From Kangiella aquimarina DSM 16071 (lineage in GTDB: Bacteria > Pseudomonadota > Gammaproteobacteria > Enterobacterales > Kangiellaceae), in NCBI RefSeq assembly GCF_000374105.1, contig NZ_KB893650.1, positions 366,862 through 430,861 of the forward strand: a DNA stretch of 64,000 bases, written 5' to 3'. Below the pieces are notes generated by a model that was given only the letters and a program-made list of their open reading frames with translations, was not told the DNA's origin and searched no databases. Both the position numbers and the translations under genes were made by a program. This document shows, one piece after another, positions 46,385 through 55,784 of the stretch (the first letter of the stretch is position 1; every line of letters starts with the position of its first letter).

Positions 46385-47269
46385 TTGGAAGTTGTTTTGT
46401 CTTACCCCCACCAAAGAATCACCATAAAGGCAACCGATGGCTTTGAGCTATCGGCCATGATCTATCCAGCTCACAACCAAACCGAATCCAAGAAGTATCT
46501 GATAATAGGATCTGCTTTTGGTGTCCCTCAGCAATACTATAAGCATATCGCTAATTATTTCGCTGAGCAGGGGATCAGTTGCCTGACTTTTGATTATCGA
46601 GGAATTGGTGAATCGAAAACCGGACTTATGCCAGCTCAAGAGATGCTGATGCAGCATTGGGGAGAGCTGGATCTGGAGGGTGTCATTCAATATGTAGAAC
46701 AAAACAATCGGCCTGAACAGCTTTACTACCTTGGTCATAGTGCAGGTGGACAAATTCTGGGTTTAGCACCCTCTTCCGATAAATTTAATAAAGTTATCTT
46801 GGCAGCTACTGGAGTTGGCGCCTGGCGGGCATGGCTAGGAGCTCAGAAATATGTATTAGCTGCCATGTGGTACGGCTTAATGCCACTGATGATGATGTTT
46901 CAGCGAGGCAACTTTTTCCACTCTAAGATGCTAGGTCCAATACCAGTACCAAAGCATGCCGTAAAGCAATGGGTCGAATGGGCAAAATCAGAAGACTATC
47001 TGTTCACGCCAGAGCATGATTTGGACTTAACAGGTTATGAGAAAATCAAAGCCGATATTTATGCTATAACCATTTCTGATGACTGGTATGCCCCGCAATC
47101 TTCAAGAGATGCATTGTTGGCACACTACTCTAACAGTCATCGAGTAACGCAATACATACTGCCACAAGATGTCGGCCTGAAAAAAATTGGACACTTCGGG
47201 TTGTTTCGGAAAAAGCAGGAAATCGTTAGCGGAATATGGCAACCTATAATCAATTTTTTAAACCAGTAG
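46385..47269 (+). CDS. Alpha/beta hydrolase
   Basis: Soluble alpha/beta-hydrolase fold protein of 294 residues. The nucleophile elbow is GHSAGG (about 117-122, Ser), an oxyanion-type GSAFGVPQ loop precedes it, and the C-terminal KKIGHFGLFRKK carries the probable catalytic histidine. Substrate unknown; likely an esterase or lipase-like enzyme. No ATG exists upstream of the conserved part: TTG at 46385 gives the longest form, while TTG at 46397 has GGAAG 5 bases upstream and may be the real start. The thioesterase gene follows after 9 bp. Confidence 0.85.
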   Translation: MEVVLSYPHQRITIKATDGFELSAMIYPAHNQTESKKYLIIGSAFGVPQQYYKHIANYFAEQGISCLTFDYRGIGESKTGLMPAQEMLMQHWGELDLEGVIQYVEQNNRPEQLYYLGHSAGGQILGLAPSSDKFNKVILAATGVGAWRAWLGAQKYVLAAMWYGLMPLMMMFQRGNFFHSKMLGPIPVPKHAVKQWVEWAKSEDYLFTPEHDLDLTGYEKIKADIYAITISDDWYAPQSSRDALLAHYSNSHRVTQYILPQDVGLKKIGHFGLFRKKQEIVSGIWQPIINFLNQ

Positions 47270-47278
47270 GCATGGATT

Positions 47279-47776
47279 ATGACAGAGAGAAATAAAAAGA
47301 AAGCGGAAGAGATTGAAACCTGGAACTTCGTTTTCCCAAACCAAAGTAATCCTTATGGCAATATGTTCGGTGGTGAATTGCTTGCGATTATGGATACAAC
47401 TGCAGCCATGGCAGCTATTCGTTATGCAGAAAAAACGGTATCAACCGCATCTGTTGAGCGAGTGATATTCAAAAAGCCGATTTTCGTAGGTGACCGAATA
47501 AAGACTGTTGCAAAAGTGGTTCTGGTAGGAAGAACATCGATGATGGTACGAACGGATGTATTTGTCGACAAAGGTGGTGACGAGGGTGATGTCTTGAGTA
47601 CAACGGCGCACTTTACGTTAGTCGCATTTGACGAACAGCGAGTGCCTGCAGAAGTACCGGAGCTTGTTATTGAAACAGATAAAGAAAAGAAACAGAGTGA
47701 ACTGGCGCAACAGATAAAGGATCATGTTGGTAGACGTGAAGTAAGAATTAAAGAAGTTGTGGAGAAATGGAAATGA
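47279..47776 (+). CDS. Acyl-CoA thioesterase (hotdog fold, YciA/BACH type)
   Basis: Hydrolyses acyl-CoA thioesters in the cytoplasm. 165 residues with the family motif NPYGNMFGGELLAIMDTTAAMAA (Asn and Asp of the active site) and a basic Lys-rich C-terminus. It is packed between the hydrolase gene (9 bp) and the next gene, whose start overlaps its stop by 4 bp. Confidence 0.9.
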   Translation: MTERNKKKAEEIETWNFVFPNQSNPYGNMFGGELLAIMDTTAAMAAIRYAEKTVSTASVERVIFKKPIFVGDRIKTVAKVVLVGRTSMMVRTDVFVDKGGDEGDVLSTTAHFTLVAFDEQRVPAEVPELVIETDKEKKQSELAQQIKDHVGRREVRIKEVVEKWK

Positions 47777-48468
47777 TAAAGAAAATAATAGCTGGATTAG
47801 CGCTATCAATTGCAGTTATTGCAAGTGCAGAAGATAGGATTGTTATTGGTGATACAGAAATTACAATTCCACAAGTGGAAGGATTTCAGAGTATTGGTCC
47901 AAGCCATTTGATGTATGACATCATGTTGAACTTTGTTCCTCCATCCAACGAATTGCTCGATATAAAAATAACAAACAGCGATATCGATGCTGAAATAAGA
48001 GGTATGGAGCCGGAATATAATCGCTATATTGTTATGCAAACCTACATCCCAACAAAAAATAGAGCTGTGTCCAAAAAAGAGTTTGAGCAATTAAGAAATT
48101 TTTTGGACAACCAGTATGAAGAAATGACCAAAGCAATTCAGTCTCAGGTTGATGAGCTAGCGGAAAAAGGGTCAAAGAAAGTAAGCAATAAATATTCTGT
48201 TGAGATGGCGACAAAAATAACTGATAACGTTCCGCTAGAGGTTTTTCATAATCAAGGATATCGGTTTTCAGCCATGAACCTAATGACAGGAAATGTGATG
48301 GTAGATGGTCAATCGGAATCAGTTAGCACTACCATGGGATTAAATGTACTACACGTTAAAGAAAAGATTATTTATCTATATGTTTATGAGGAATCTGACT
48401 CGGAATCGGCTCGTGACTGGGTAAAGAAAATGTCTACAGATTTTAGTAATACAATAATCGAGCAGTAA
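47773..48468 (+). CDS. Unknown secreted protein, 231 residues
   Basis: A clear signal peptide (about 1-19, MIKKIIAGLALSIAVIASAE) followed by a periplasmic domain of about 210 residues that I do not recognise. It has a repeated acidic pattern, a helical middle (about 105-150, with Gln/Lys/Glu) and no cysteines. The ATG at 47773 is chosen over 47767 because GGAG lies 8 bases upstream, and the ATGA overlap with the thioesterase stop implies translational coupling. Function cannot be inferred. Confidence 0.8.
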   Translation: MIKKIIAGLALSIAVIASAEDRIVIGDTEITIPQVEGFQSIGPSHLMYDIMLNFVPPSNELLDIKITNSDIDAEIRGMEPEYNRYIVMQTYIPTKNRAVSKKEFEQLRNFLDNQYEEMTKAIQSQVDELAEKGSKKVSNKYSVEMATKITDNVPLEVFHNQGYRFSAMNLMTGNVMVDGQSESVSTTMGLNVLHVKEKIIYLYVYEESDSESARDWVKKMSTDFSNTIIEQ

Positions 48469-48485
48469 AAGAGTAGAATAAAAAA

Positions 48486-48503
48486 AGGCTACCTAGGTAG
48501 CCT
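48486..48503. terminator. Palindromic terminator, minus-strand use clear
   Basis: An 18-bp perfect palindrome AGGCTACCTAGGTAGCCT. On the minus strand it is followed by TTTTTT (48481-48486) and so ends the small lipoprotein gene; on the plus strand no T-run follows, but it may still protect the end of the 231-residue protein's transcript. Confidence 0.75.
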
Positions 48504-48507
48504 CGGA

Positions 48508-48777
48508 TTAATTACTTCTTATTTGATTAGGTGGACTAATTAAGTGATTAGTTGGTTGGCGGGGGCCTGTGTCCTTGTGAGTAAAACGCTCGTAATAGGA
48601 CTGTTTGGTTAGACAATGCTTCTCTTTCATTTTCCAGCCGGGTTTATTTTGATAAAAACAAATTTTTTGTTCGGACGATTCAGTATCGACAGTATTTGCA
48701 GAGAGCGTATTACTCTTTGTTGTTGAGCAAGCAGCAAGTCCAAGAGCTACTAAAGACACAAAAATAACTTTTTTCAT
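48508..48777 (-). CDS. Small lipoprotein, 89 residues
   Basis: Lipoprotein signal (MKKVIFVSLVALGLAACS, lipobox LAAC, Cys17) followed by a Ser/Thr-rich linker and a short Lys-rich region with two cysteines (near 40 and 55). No known domain. It diverges from the next lipoprotein gene and shares a 196-bp control region with it. Confidence 0.75.
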   Translation of the reverse strand: MKKVIFVSLVALGLAACSTTKSNTLSANTVDTESSEQKICFYQNKPGWKMKEKHCLTKQSYYERFTHKDTGPRQPTNHLISPPNQIRSN

Positions 48778-48845
48778 AGAAATATCCTTTAAGTAAAAAG
48801 TCCAAGAATAATAAGGGTAGCTAAAGAGAAGTGATAAATAAAGAT

Positions 48846-48862
48846 AAGATTGTCACAATCTT
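48846..48862. promoter_or_regulatory. Perfect 17-bp palindrome in a divergent control region
   Basis: AAGATTGT-C-ACAATCTT has two perfect 8-bp arms around one base. It stands 69 bp upstream of one lipoprotein gene and 112 bp upstream of the other. Operator use is an inference; a transcript hairpin is the alternative. Confidence 0.4.
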
Positions 48863-48973
48863 GTACTGATATATGAGTTAGTGCGCGCAAAAATAAAAAT
48901 TCTATTTGATTTATCATTATGAAAGCTAGCAATATGGAATTTTATGACGTATTAAGTAAATAAGGAGAACACG

Positions 48974-49411
48974 ATGAAGAAATTAATCAGTTACTTTGTG
49001 ATCTCAGTATTTCTAATAAATGTTACGGGTTGTGGAACCATCCTGCATCCGGAGCGTAAGGGGCAGACTGATGGTCGCATAGATCCGGCAATAGCAATTA
49101 TGGATGGTGTTGGATTATTATTATTTGTGATTCCAGGGATTATTGCCTTTGCAGTTGATTTTCATAACGGAACAATCTACTTACCAGGCACTCAGGGCAG
49201 TTTACAAAATGATGATGGGACTCGGGTTGTAAAGTTTGACGGTGAGCTGGATATTGAAGAGCTAGCGTCGATTCTAGAAAGAGAGACCGGCCGTGACTTT
49301 GATCTGCAAAAAGATTTAACCATAGTGATGGAGCCTGAAACTGTTGAAGAAGCGCAAATGCGAGTGGTGCTTATTAATAAGTCGATGCACTTGAATCTGG
49401 CTCAGCAGTAA
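48974..49411 (+). CDS. Conserved lipoprotein, 145 residues
   Basis: Lipoprotein signal with lipobox VTGC (Cys20) and the start GCGTILHPERKGQTDGRIDP. A hydrophobic segment (about 43-62, GVGLLLFVIPGIIAFAVDF) suggests a second membrane contact. The pattern is familiar from small gammaproteobacterial lipoproteins of unknown function, often misnamed in databases. A clear GGAG ribosome-binding site precedes the ATG. A terminator follows. Confidence 0.8.
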   Translation: MKKLISYFVISVFLINVTGCGTILHPERKGQTDGRIDPAIAIMDGVGLLLFVIPGIIAFAVDFHNGTIYLPGTQGSLQNDDGTRVVKFDGELDIEELASILERETGRDFDLQKDLTIVMEPETVEEAQMRVVLINKSMHLNLAQQ

Positions 49412-49435
49412 TTTAAAGCAGTAAGAGTAAGAAAG

Positions 49436-49461
49436 AAAAGGCTACCTTGGTAGCCTTTTTT
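49436..49461. terminator. Bidirectional terminator between the lipoprotein gene and rhlB
   Basis: 11-bp stem AAAAGGCTACC / GGTAGCCTTTT with a 2-base gap, T-runs on both strands. The GGCTACC stem is the same as that at 48486-48503. Confidence 0.85.
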
Positions 49462-49493
49462 GTTGTCTATAACTGGTTATCAATTTTTACTGA

Positions 49494-50753
49494 TTAATTT
49501 CTAGGGTGACGTGGCTTTCCACCGCCTCTGCGCTGTGTCGGATGACGACGTTTTTGCTGAATGGGCAGTGAAGGCTTTAAGGTGGCCAGATATTCGGGCT
49601 TAATTTCCAGTTTGGGTAAAGGATGGCCGACATATTCTTCGATAGCTGTCAGGTTCATGGCAAAATCTTCACCAGCAAAGCTAATCGCATCACCTTCAGC
49701 ACCGGCACGAGCGGTTCGACCTATGCGGTGAACATAGTCTTCGGCATCATCGGGCAAGTGGTAATTAAAGACATGGGTAATGCCATCAATATGTAAGCCA
49801 CGCGCAGCAACGTCAGTGCAGACCAGCACGCTAACATTTTCATTCTTTAACTCGTCCAATAGTCGGAGACGTTTCTTCTGATGAACATCACCCGTCAATA
49901 ATTCTGCCTTAATATCGTTACCGGCCAGACAGGCCCAGACATGCTCGGCTGCTCGCTTAGTATTGGTAAAAACAATGGCTTTTTCAGGCTGCAGGCGGCT
50001 CATCAGGCCCACTAACAAGGGCAAAGCTTCTTCGCGGCTAGGGTAGAACAGGGCTTCGCGAATCTTTTTAGCCGTGACCTGTTGCGCCTGGATTTGCACA
50101 TGCTGAGGATTGTTCATATGCTCATATGCCAATTCCTGAACACGGTGTGATAAGGTCGCGGAAAATAGCATGTTGAGACGATCAGTGGCCGGAGGCATGC
50201 GATTAAATAAGTAGCGAATATCCTTGATAAAGCCAAGATCAAACATACGATCGGCTTCATCCAGAACAACACTATCAATAGCTTCCAGGCCAAATGCCTT
50301 GGTTTTATAGTAATCAATCAGACGACCAGTGGTGCCAATCAGGATATCAACTCCATCGATCAGTTGCTGGCGTTGTTTTTCATGATCCTCGCCCCCATAT
50401 ACTACTCGAATCTTGAGATCGGTATATTTACCAAGCTGGACAGCATCTTTGGCAATCTGCACCGCCAATTCGCGAGTAGGTGCCATAATCAGTGAGCGCG
50501 GCTCGTTTTTTCGGCGGCCTTCGATCTCGGGCAAAGTTAAAATATCGTTCATGATGCCTAATAAGAAGGCAATGGTTTTACCGGTACCAGTTTGTGCCTG
50601 ACCGGCAACATTTTGACCTTTGAGCAACAAAGGAAGAGTTTTTGCCTGAATCGGCGTGCAATATTCAAAGCCAAGGTCAGCAACGGCCTTGAGCAATTTG
50701 GGATCTAATCCTAGATCGGAAAATCTAATGGTCGATAGATGCGATGTATCCAT
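49494..50753 (-). CDS. rhlB: ATP-dependent RNA helicase RhlB
   Basis: DEAD-box helicase, in E. coli a degradosome component that unwinds RNA for RNase E and PNPase. Motifs in order: Q motif ([13 protein letters not shown]), [22 protein letters not shown] ([18 protein letters not shown]), [13 protein letters not shown]; a basic Arg/Gly/Pro C-tail ends it. I start at ATG 50753 (419 residues, like E. coli RhlB). The frame continues 29 codons upstream to a TTG, but that part does not resemble RhlB and would fill the divergent promoter region shared with trxA. Confidence 0.95.
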   Translation of the reverse strand: MDTSHLSTIRFSDLGLDPKLLKAVADLGFEYCTPIQAKTLPLLLKGQNVAGQAQTGTGKTIAFLLGIMNDILTLPEIEGRRKNEPRSLIMAPTRELAVQIAKDAVQLGKYTDLKIRVVYGGEDHEKQRQQLIDGVDILIGTTGRLIDYYKTKAFGLEAIDSVVLDEADRMFDLGFIKDIRYLFNRMPPATDRLNMLFSATLSHRVQELAYEHMNNPQHVQIQAQQVTAKKIREALFYPSREEALPLLVGLMSRLQPEKAIVFTNTKRAAEHVWACLAGNDIKAELLTGDVHQKKRLRLLDELKNENVSVLVCTDVAARGLHIDGITHVFNYHLPDDAEDYVHRIGRTARAGAEGDAISFAGEDFAMNLTAIEEYVGHPLPKLEIKPEYLATLKPSLPIQQKRRHPTQRRGGGKPRHPRN

Positions 50754-50861
50754 AAGGTAATTTTTACCATTAGCGCTTGCATTAACAGGCGCGATTGTTT
50801 GAAATAGTGCCATTGTGCGTATGTACAGAGCCAAGCGCAAGTAAATAGCAGGAGAAATTTG

Positions 50862-51188
50862 ATGAGTGACAAAATTGTATATCTGACTGATGCAACCTTT
50901 GAAGCAGAAGTTTTGAATTCTGATCAGCCAGTATTGGTCGATTACTGGGCAGAATGGTGTGGTCCATGCAAAATGATTGCGCCTATCCTTGATGAAGTTG
51001 CTGAGATGTATGAAGGCAAAGTTAAAGTTGCCAAGCTAAACATCGACGAAAACAGCGAAACCCCACCAAAATACGGTATCCGGGGTATCCCAACCCTGAT
51101 GTTATTCAAGGGTGGCAATATCGAAGCAACCAAAGTGGGTGCTTTATCAAAATCTCAGTTAATGGCATTTATCGACAGCAACGTTTAA
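50862..51188 (+). CDS. trxA: Thioredoxin 1
   Basis: General cytoplasmic disulfide reductase. 108 residues with WCGPC at 32-36 and the cis-proline in [13 protein letters not shown] 50862 has GGAG 7 bases upstream; a TTG one codon earlier is not needed. It is divergent from rhlB and precedes rho, the order rhlB-trxA-rho known from other gammaproteobacteria. Confidence 0.97.
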   Translation: MSDKIVYLTDATFEAEVLNSDQPVLVDYWAEWCGPCKMIAPILDEVAEMYEGKVKVAKLNIDENSETPPKYGIRGIPTLMLFKGGNIEATKVGALSKSQLMAFIDSNV

Positions 51189-51206
51189 TGCCAGATTGAT
51201 ACTTAA

Positions 51207-51227
51207 AGAGGCTCCGGCCTCTTTTTT
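51207..51227 (+). terminator. Terminator after trxA
   Basis: 6-bp stem AGAGGC / GCCTCT with loop TCCG, then TTTTTT (51222-51227). Confidence 0.85.
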
Positions 51228-51407
51228 GTGATTAATAAGGCGGTGGCCTAAAACACTAGACACCCCGCAGAACTAATGCTACATTGAGCAAGCTAATAAA
51301 AAAGCGTCTCTAAGCCCCTGGGGCAAACTCCGTATCTTTTCCAAATAAATTATTTCACAGGAACTCGTTTCAAGACGTTTCTATGTTTCAATCAACAACT
51401 CGACACT

Positions 51408-52664
51408 ATGAATCTAACTGAATTAAAGCAAAAGTCAGCTCAAGAGCTGTCTGAAATGGCGAAAGCCGTTGGTCTCGACCACATGGCGCGTATGCGCAAA
51501 CAGGACATCATCTTCGGTCTATTAAAGAATCACGCGAAAAGCGGAGAAGATATTTTTGGTGGTGGAGTACTCGAAATCCTTCCCGACGGTTTTGGTTTCC
51601 TTCGCTCAGCAGAAGGCTCATACCTCGCTGGTCCAGATGATATCTATGTTTCCCCAAGTCAGATAAGACGCTTTAACCTGCGAACGGGCGATACTATTTT
51701 CGGCAAAATCCGCCCACCGAAAGACGGTGAACGCTATTTTGCCCTCCTGAAAGTCGCAGAAATCAACTACGACAGCCCTGAAAACTCTCGCAACAAACTT
51801 CTCTTTGAAAACCTTACCCCACTTCACCCAGACGAACGTATGCGTATGGAGCGTGGTAATGGTTCGACCGAAGACATCACCGCTCGAGTGATTGATTTGG
51901 CGGCTCCAATCGGTAAAGGTCAGCGTGCTCTTATCGTGTCGCCACCTAAAGCCGGTAAAACCATGATGTTGCAGAATATCGCGCAGTCGATTACCAGCAA
52001 CCACCCAGAATGCATGCTGATCGTTCTACTGATCGATGAACGACCAGAAGAAGTAACCGAAATGCAGCGTTCGGTAAAAGGTGAAGTCGTTGCTTCAACC
52101 TTTGATGAGCCAGCAGCCCGTCACGTCCAGGTAGCCGAAATGGTTATCGAAAAAGCCAAACGTCTGGTCGAGCATAAAAAAGACGTCATTATTCTGCTGG
52201 ATTCGATTACCCGTTTAGCGCGTGCCTACAACACCGTAGTGCCATCATCCGGTAAAGTATTAACCGGTGGTGTTGACGCCAACGCATTACAGCGTCCAAA
52301 AAGATTCTTCGGTGCTGCACGAAATATCGAAGAAGGCGGCAGCTTAACCATTATCGCTACTGCACTAGTCGATACCGGCTCCAAAATGGACGAAGTGATC
52401 TACGAAGAGTTCAAAGGTACCGGTAACATGGAATTGCACCTGTCGCGCAAAATTGCCGAGAAGCGTGTCTTCCCAGCCATCGACTTCAACCGCTCAGGTT
52501 CGCGTAAAGAAGATCTGCTGACCAGCCCAGAAGAGCTGCAAAAAATGTGGATCCTACGTAAGATTCTCCATCCAATGGATGAGATAGATGCGATTGAATT
52601 TTTGATCGATAAGATGGCGATGACGAAGACAAATGACGAATTCTTCGACGCCATGAAAAGATAA
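51408..52664 (+). CDS. rho: Transcription termination factor Rho
   Basis: Hexameric RNA helicase that ends transcription at C-rich unstructured RNA. 418 residues (E. coli 419): the N-terminal helical part ([18 protein letters not shown]), the RNA-binding cold-shock-like domain ([14 protein letters not shown]), Walker A PPKAGKT (near 178) and [11 protein letters not shown]. The 219-bp gap after trxA suggests its own leader, where Rho commonly regulates itself. A structured 127-bp element starts 5 bp after the stop. Confidence 0.98.
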   Translation: MNLTELKQKSAQELSEMAKAVGLDHMARMRKQDIIFGLLKNHAKSGEDIFGGGVLEILPDGFGFLRSAEGSYLAGPDDIYVSPSQIRRFNLRTGDTIFGKIRPPKDGERYFALLKVAEINYDSPENSRNKLLFENLTPLHPDERMRMERGNGSTEDITARVIDLAAPIGKGQRALIVSPPKAGKTMMLQNIAQSITSNHPECMLIVLLIDERPEEVTEMQRSVKGEVVASTFDEPAARHVQVAEMVIEKAKRLVEHKKDVIILLDSITRLARAYNTVVPSSGKVLTGGVDANALQRPKRFFGAARNIEEGGSLTIIATALVDTGSKMDEVIYEEFKGTGNMELHLSRKIAEKRVFPAIDFNRSGSRKEDLLTSPEELQKMWILRKILHPMDEIDAIEFLIDKMAMTKTNDEFFDAMKR

Positions 52665-52669
52665 GCCAT

Positions 52670-52796
52670 AAAAGGTCTTTTTAGGTTTTTGCTTTGTTAG
52701 TCTCTTGCTCGCTCGGTTACGTCCCTCGCTGTGCGTGACTTTAGGAATGCCCTTGGGTAAGAGACTGCCTCGCAAAACTCCTAAAAATCAGCTTTT
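52670..52796. repeat. Nested 127-bp inverted repeat after rho
   Basis: Outer arms AAAAGGTCTTTTTAGG (52670-52685) and CCTAAAAATCAGCTTTT (52780-52796) are near-complementary (8 perfect bp at the inner end). Inside, TTTTGC (52687-52692) pairs with GCAAAA (52772-52777), AGTCTCTT (52699-52706) with AAGAGACT (52759-52766), and GTTACG with CGTGAC (one G-T pair) in the core. It contains no plausible gene. A MITE-like or REP-like element or a structured small RNA would explain it; no second copy was noticed in this window. Confidence 0.55.
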
Positions 52797-52837
52797 CTGA
52801 CTCAATCTTTAGCGAAGGTGAAAAGGAGGACAAACTT

Positions 52838-53440
52838 ATGAAAATAATAATCGTCATCTGTGTTTCCCTATTGCTGGCAGGTTGTCAAATCACGCCCGAT
52901 AAAATTCATACTGGCACTTTCCAAATAGTCATAAAGTCAGTCGATGAGCCAGATTCAGAGGAGTATTTCTTGTACTTTCAAGCTCCTTATATCGACGGAC
53001 ATTCAATACCACAAAAACTTAAGAATGATTTAAATACTTCGTTGCGTTGGAAATGGCTAAATTCAGACTCCCCACCTAATACCTGTTTCGTAGCCAAAAC
53101 GTATAATTCAAATACTAGCTCGTATGATTATGATATTGGTTTAGCGATGTTAGAGCTAACCAAAACTCAAATCAGTGGTTCGCTGTATAGTTTTCCTGAT
53201 GCAGGAATGAACATAAACTTAGTAATTGATGAAAACAATCTAGTCACAGGTACCACAGAATGGTGGGGTGGTGTTTGGATAGTAGTGGAAGTCGATGAAA
53301 ACGGAAACAGAATCGACGGACAAGAAGACATTCCAGACGAAAGTTCTGGAGTCAGGCATCGAGGAAAAAAACAAGGTATTACCTCAATTAATCAATGTTT
53401 TGAGCATATGATGCAAGTACTTCCAGAATTGAATAAATAA
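52838..53440 (+). CDS. Unknown lipoprotein, 200 residues
   Basis: Signal peptide and lipobox LLAGC (Cys16) are clear, and an AAAAGGAGG ribosome-binding site precedes the ATG. The mature part has several aromatic and polar beta-strand-like segments (SLRWKWLNSD, GTTEWWGGVWIVVEVDENG) and two further cysteines, but no domain I can name. It is isolated between the inverted repeat and ubiD and could be an accessory gene. Confidence 0.75.
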   Translation: MKIIIVICVSLLLAGCQITPDKIHTGTFQIVIKSVDEPDSEEYFLYFQAPYIDGHSIPQKLKNDLNTSLRWKWLNSDSPPNTCFVAKTYNSNTSSYDYDIGLAMLELTKTQISGSLYSFPDAGMNINLVIDENNLVTGTTEWWGGVWIVVEVDENGNRIDGQEDIPDESSGVRHRGKKQGITSINQCFEHMMQVLPELNK

Positions 53441-53515
53441 CAAAATCAAACTCTCCTTAGGTATTTTTACCCAGTCTGCTAAAATACCCCCACTACTTAT
53501 CAACTCAAAATCCTC

Positions 53516-55003
53516 ATGCAATACAAAGATCTGCGTGATTTTATCGCTAAGCTGGAGTCGATGGGCGAGCTTAAGCGTGTTTCTGTGGAAGTTGATCCTT
53601 ATCTTGAAATGACGGAAATCTGTGACCGTACCTTGCGGGCGGGTGGTCCGGCGATCTTGTTTGAGAATGTGAAAGGTCATTCGATTCCGGTGCTGGGTAA
53701 TTTGTTTGGTACCACACGCCGCGTTGCTTTGGCGATGGGCAAGGAAGACTTGACCGGTTTGCGTGAGTTGGGTGAGTTGCTGGCTTTTTTAAAGGAGCCT
53801 AAACCACCGGAAGGATTCAAAGATGCGTGGCAGCAGTTGCCTGTCTTTAAGCAGGTTTTGAACATGGCGCCTAAGGTGGTCAAGAAAGCACCATGTCAGA
53901 AAGTGGTGCTTGAAGGGGATGAGGTCGATTTAAGCAAGATTCCAGTACAGACCTGTTGGCCAGAAGATGCCGCACCTTTGATGACCTGGGGTTTGACCAT
54001 TACTAAAGGCCCGCATAAGAAACGTCAGAATTTGGGGATTTATCGTCAGCAGGTTATCGCTAAGAATAAACTCATCATGCGTTGGTTGGCGCATCGAGGC
54101 GGAGCCCTGGATTTCCGTGAGTGGTGTCAGCAGAATCCTGGTCAGCCTTTCCCTGTGTCGGTAGCCTTTGGTGCCGATCCCGCTACTATTCTCGGAGCTG
54201 TGACGCCGGTTCCGGATACCTTAAGCGAATACGGATTTGCAGGCCTATTGCGAGGCGAGAAAACCGAAGTCGTCAAATCGATAGGTAATGATTTGCAGGT
54301 TCCGGCCAGCGCGGAATTTGTGCTGGAAGGTTATATCGATCCAGAAGAAATGGCTGATGAAGGCCCTTACGGCGATCACACCGGCTATTACAATGAGGTG
54401 GACAGTTTCCCGGTGTTTACGGTTGAGCGTATCACCATGCGCGAAGAACCCATCTATCATTCGACCTATACTGGCCGCCCACCGGATGAGCCTGCTATTT
54501 TAGGCGAAGCTTTAAACGAAGTCTTTGTACCGATCCTACAGAAACAGTTTCCGGAGATTGTCGATTTTTATTTGCCGCCGGAAGGCTGTTCCTATCGTTT
54601 GGCTATCGTGTCGATGAAGAAGCAGTATCCAGGGCATGCTAAACGAATCATGATGGGCGTCTGGTCTTTCCTGAGACAATTCATGTACACCAAGTTTGTG
54701 ATTGTGGTGGACGACGATGTAAATACACGTGATTGGAAAGACGTGATCTGGGCGATAACCACGCGGGTTGATCCGACTCGTGATTGCACCATGATCGATA
54801 ACACGCCGATTGATTATCTTGATTTTGCTTCGCCGGTATCGGGTCTTGGCTCAAAAATGGGTATTGATGCCACTAACAAGATGCCCGGTGAAACTGAGCG
54901 TGAGTGGGGTAAGCCGATTGTCATGGATCAGGCGGTTAAGGATAGAGTAGATACCCTGTGGGATGAATTGGGTCTAGACATCGACGACAAAGACAACCCA
55001 TAA
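53516..55003 (+). CDS. ubiD: 4-hydroxy-3-polyprenylbenzoate decarboxylase UbiD
   Basis: Prenyl-FMN-dependent decarboxylase of ubiquinone synthesis. 495 residues (E. coli 497) with strong identity to E. coli Ubi[63 protein letters not shown] and [17 protein letters not shown]. The enzyme needs the cofactor made by UbiX, which is not in this window. fre follows 11 bp later, the classical ubiD-fre pair. Confidence 0.98.
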   Translation: MQYKDLRDFIAKLESMGELKRVSVEVDPYLEMTEICDRTLRAGGPAILFENVKGHSIPVLGNLFGTTRRVALAMGKEDLTGLRELGELLAFLKEPKPPEGFKDAWQQLPVFKQVLNMAPKVVKKAPCQKVVLEGDEVDLSKIPVQTCWPEDAAPLMTWGLTITKGPHKKRQNLGIYRQQVIAKNKLIMRWLAHRGGALDFREWCQQNPGQPFPVSVAFGADPATILGAVTPVPDTLSEYGFAGLLRGEKTEVVKSIGNDLQVPASAEFVLEGYIDPEEMADEGPYGDHTGYYNEVDSFPVFTVERITMREEPIYHSTYTGRPPDEPAILGEALNEVFVPILQKQFPEIVDFYLPPEGCSYRLAIVSMKKQYPGHAKRIMMGVWSFLRQFMYTKFVIVVDDDVNTRDWKDVIWAITTRVDPTRDCTMIDNTPIDYLDFASPVSGLGSKMGIDATNKMPGETEREWGKPIVMDQAVKDRVDTLWDELGLDIDDKDNP

Positions 55004-55014
55004 CTGGAAAGAAT

Positions 55015-55764
55015 ATGTCAGAAAAGAATACCGAAAATTTAGAAGCCATTTTTGTTGATTGTGAAGTTACCCTGGTGCGCCGAATTGGCCGCGATGTGTA
55101 CTGGGTGCAATTGACTCCAACGAAAGGCAGCTTACCCTCTTTCACTGCGGGTCAATATTTGATGCTGGAGCTGGATGATGGATCTTTGTGCCCATTTTCG
55201 ATCGCCAGTTCACCCTTGCAGGATATACTGGAACTGCACATCCGTCGCCTGCCTGGTCATGACGCTGCCGATAAAATCGTTAGCCAATTGAAACATCGAA
55301 ACCTGGTCAGAGTGCAGATGCCATACGGAGAGTGCGTGCTGACTGACTCAGATAGACCAGCGGTATTCATTGCCGGCGGAACAGGTTTTGCCCCGTTTCA
55401 TTCCATTATCAAGACAGCATTGAAAAACGGTGATCAGCGTGAATTGACTTTGTATTGGGGCGCGCAAACTTCTGCGGATCTCTACCTATTAGAAGAGCCT
55501 CAAGCCTGGGCTAATGAGTTTGATCGCTTCAGTTTTATTCCTGTTCTATCGGGACTTGATGAGCAATGGCAGGGCCGTAAGGGTTTTGTCCATCATGCCT
55601 TCATGCTCGATCATGATGATATAACCAACATGGATATTTACGTGGGCGGTTCTGAACCTATGGTGATGTCTGTCTATCAGGATTTGTTGGATAGGAATGT
55701 AGCTAAAGAATCTATTCATTCCGACATTCTGAATATTAAGCGCGAGATGGGTCTACTGGACTAG
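55015..55764 (+). CDS. fre: NAD(P)H-flavin reductase
   Basis: Ferredoxin-reductase-like protein that reduces free flavins with NAD(P)H. The flavin-binding motif CPFSIASSP (with R-x-x-S replaced by F-S) and the NAD-binding GGTGFAPFHSI are present; 249 residues (E. coli Fre 233). It follows ubiD after 11 bp and converges on the polyene cluster. It could also supply FADH2 to flavin-dependent enzymes, including the oxidoreductase of the neighbouring cluster; that link is speculative. Confidence 0.9.
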   Translation: MSEKNTENLEAIFVDCEVTLVRRIGRDVYWVQLTPTKGSLPSFTAGQYLMLELDDGSLCPFSIASSPLQDILELHIRRLPGHDAADKIVSQLKHRNLVRVQMPYGECVLTDSDRPAVFIAGGTGFAPFHSIIKTALKNGDQRELTLYWGAQTSADLYLLEEPQAWANEFDRFSFIPVLSGLDEQWQGRKGFVHHAFMLDHDDITNMDIYVGGSEPMVMSVYQDLLDRNVAKESIHSDILNIKREMGLLD

Positions 55765-55768
55765 ACCC
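55749..55768. terminator. Weak hairpin over the fre stop codon
   Basis: A perfect 7-bp stem GGGTCTA / TAGACCC with loop CTGGAC spans the end of fre, including its stop codon, 17 bp from the end of the convergent ketosynthase gene. No T-run follows on either strand. Confidence 0.35.
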
Positions 55769-55784
55769 CATTCTACTGGACCAT

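Noticed and set aside
50754-50840. N-terminal extension of RhlB by 29 residues
   Set aside because: It begins with TTG, does not resemble RhlB N-termini and would occupy the control region between rhlB and trxA.
55752-55781. 10-bp direct repeat TCTACTGGAC spaced by 20 bp at the end of fre
   Set aside because: Partly explained by the hairpin over the fre stop; no other sign of an attachment site or insertion.
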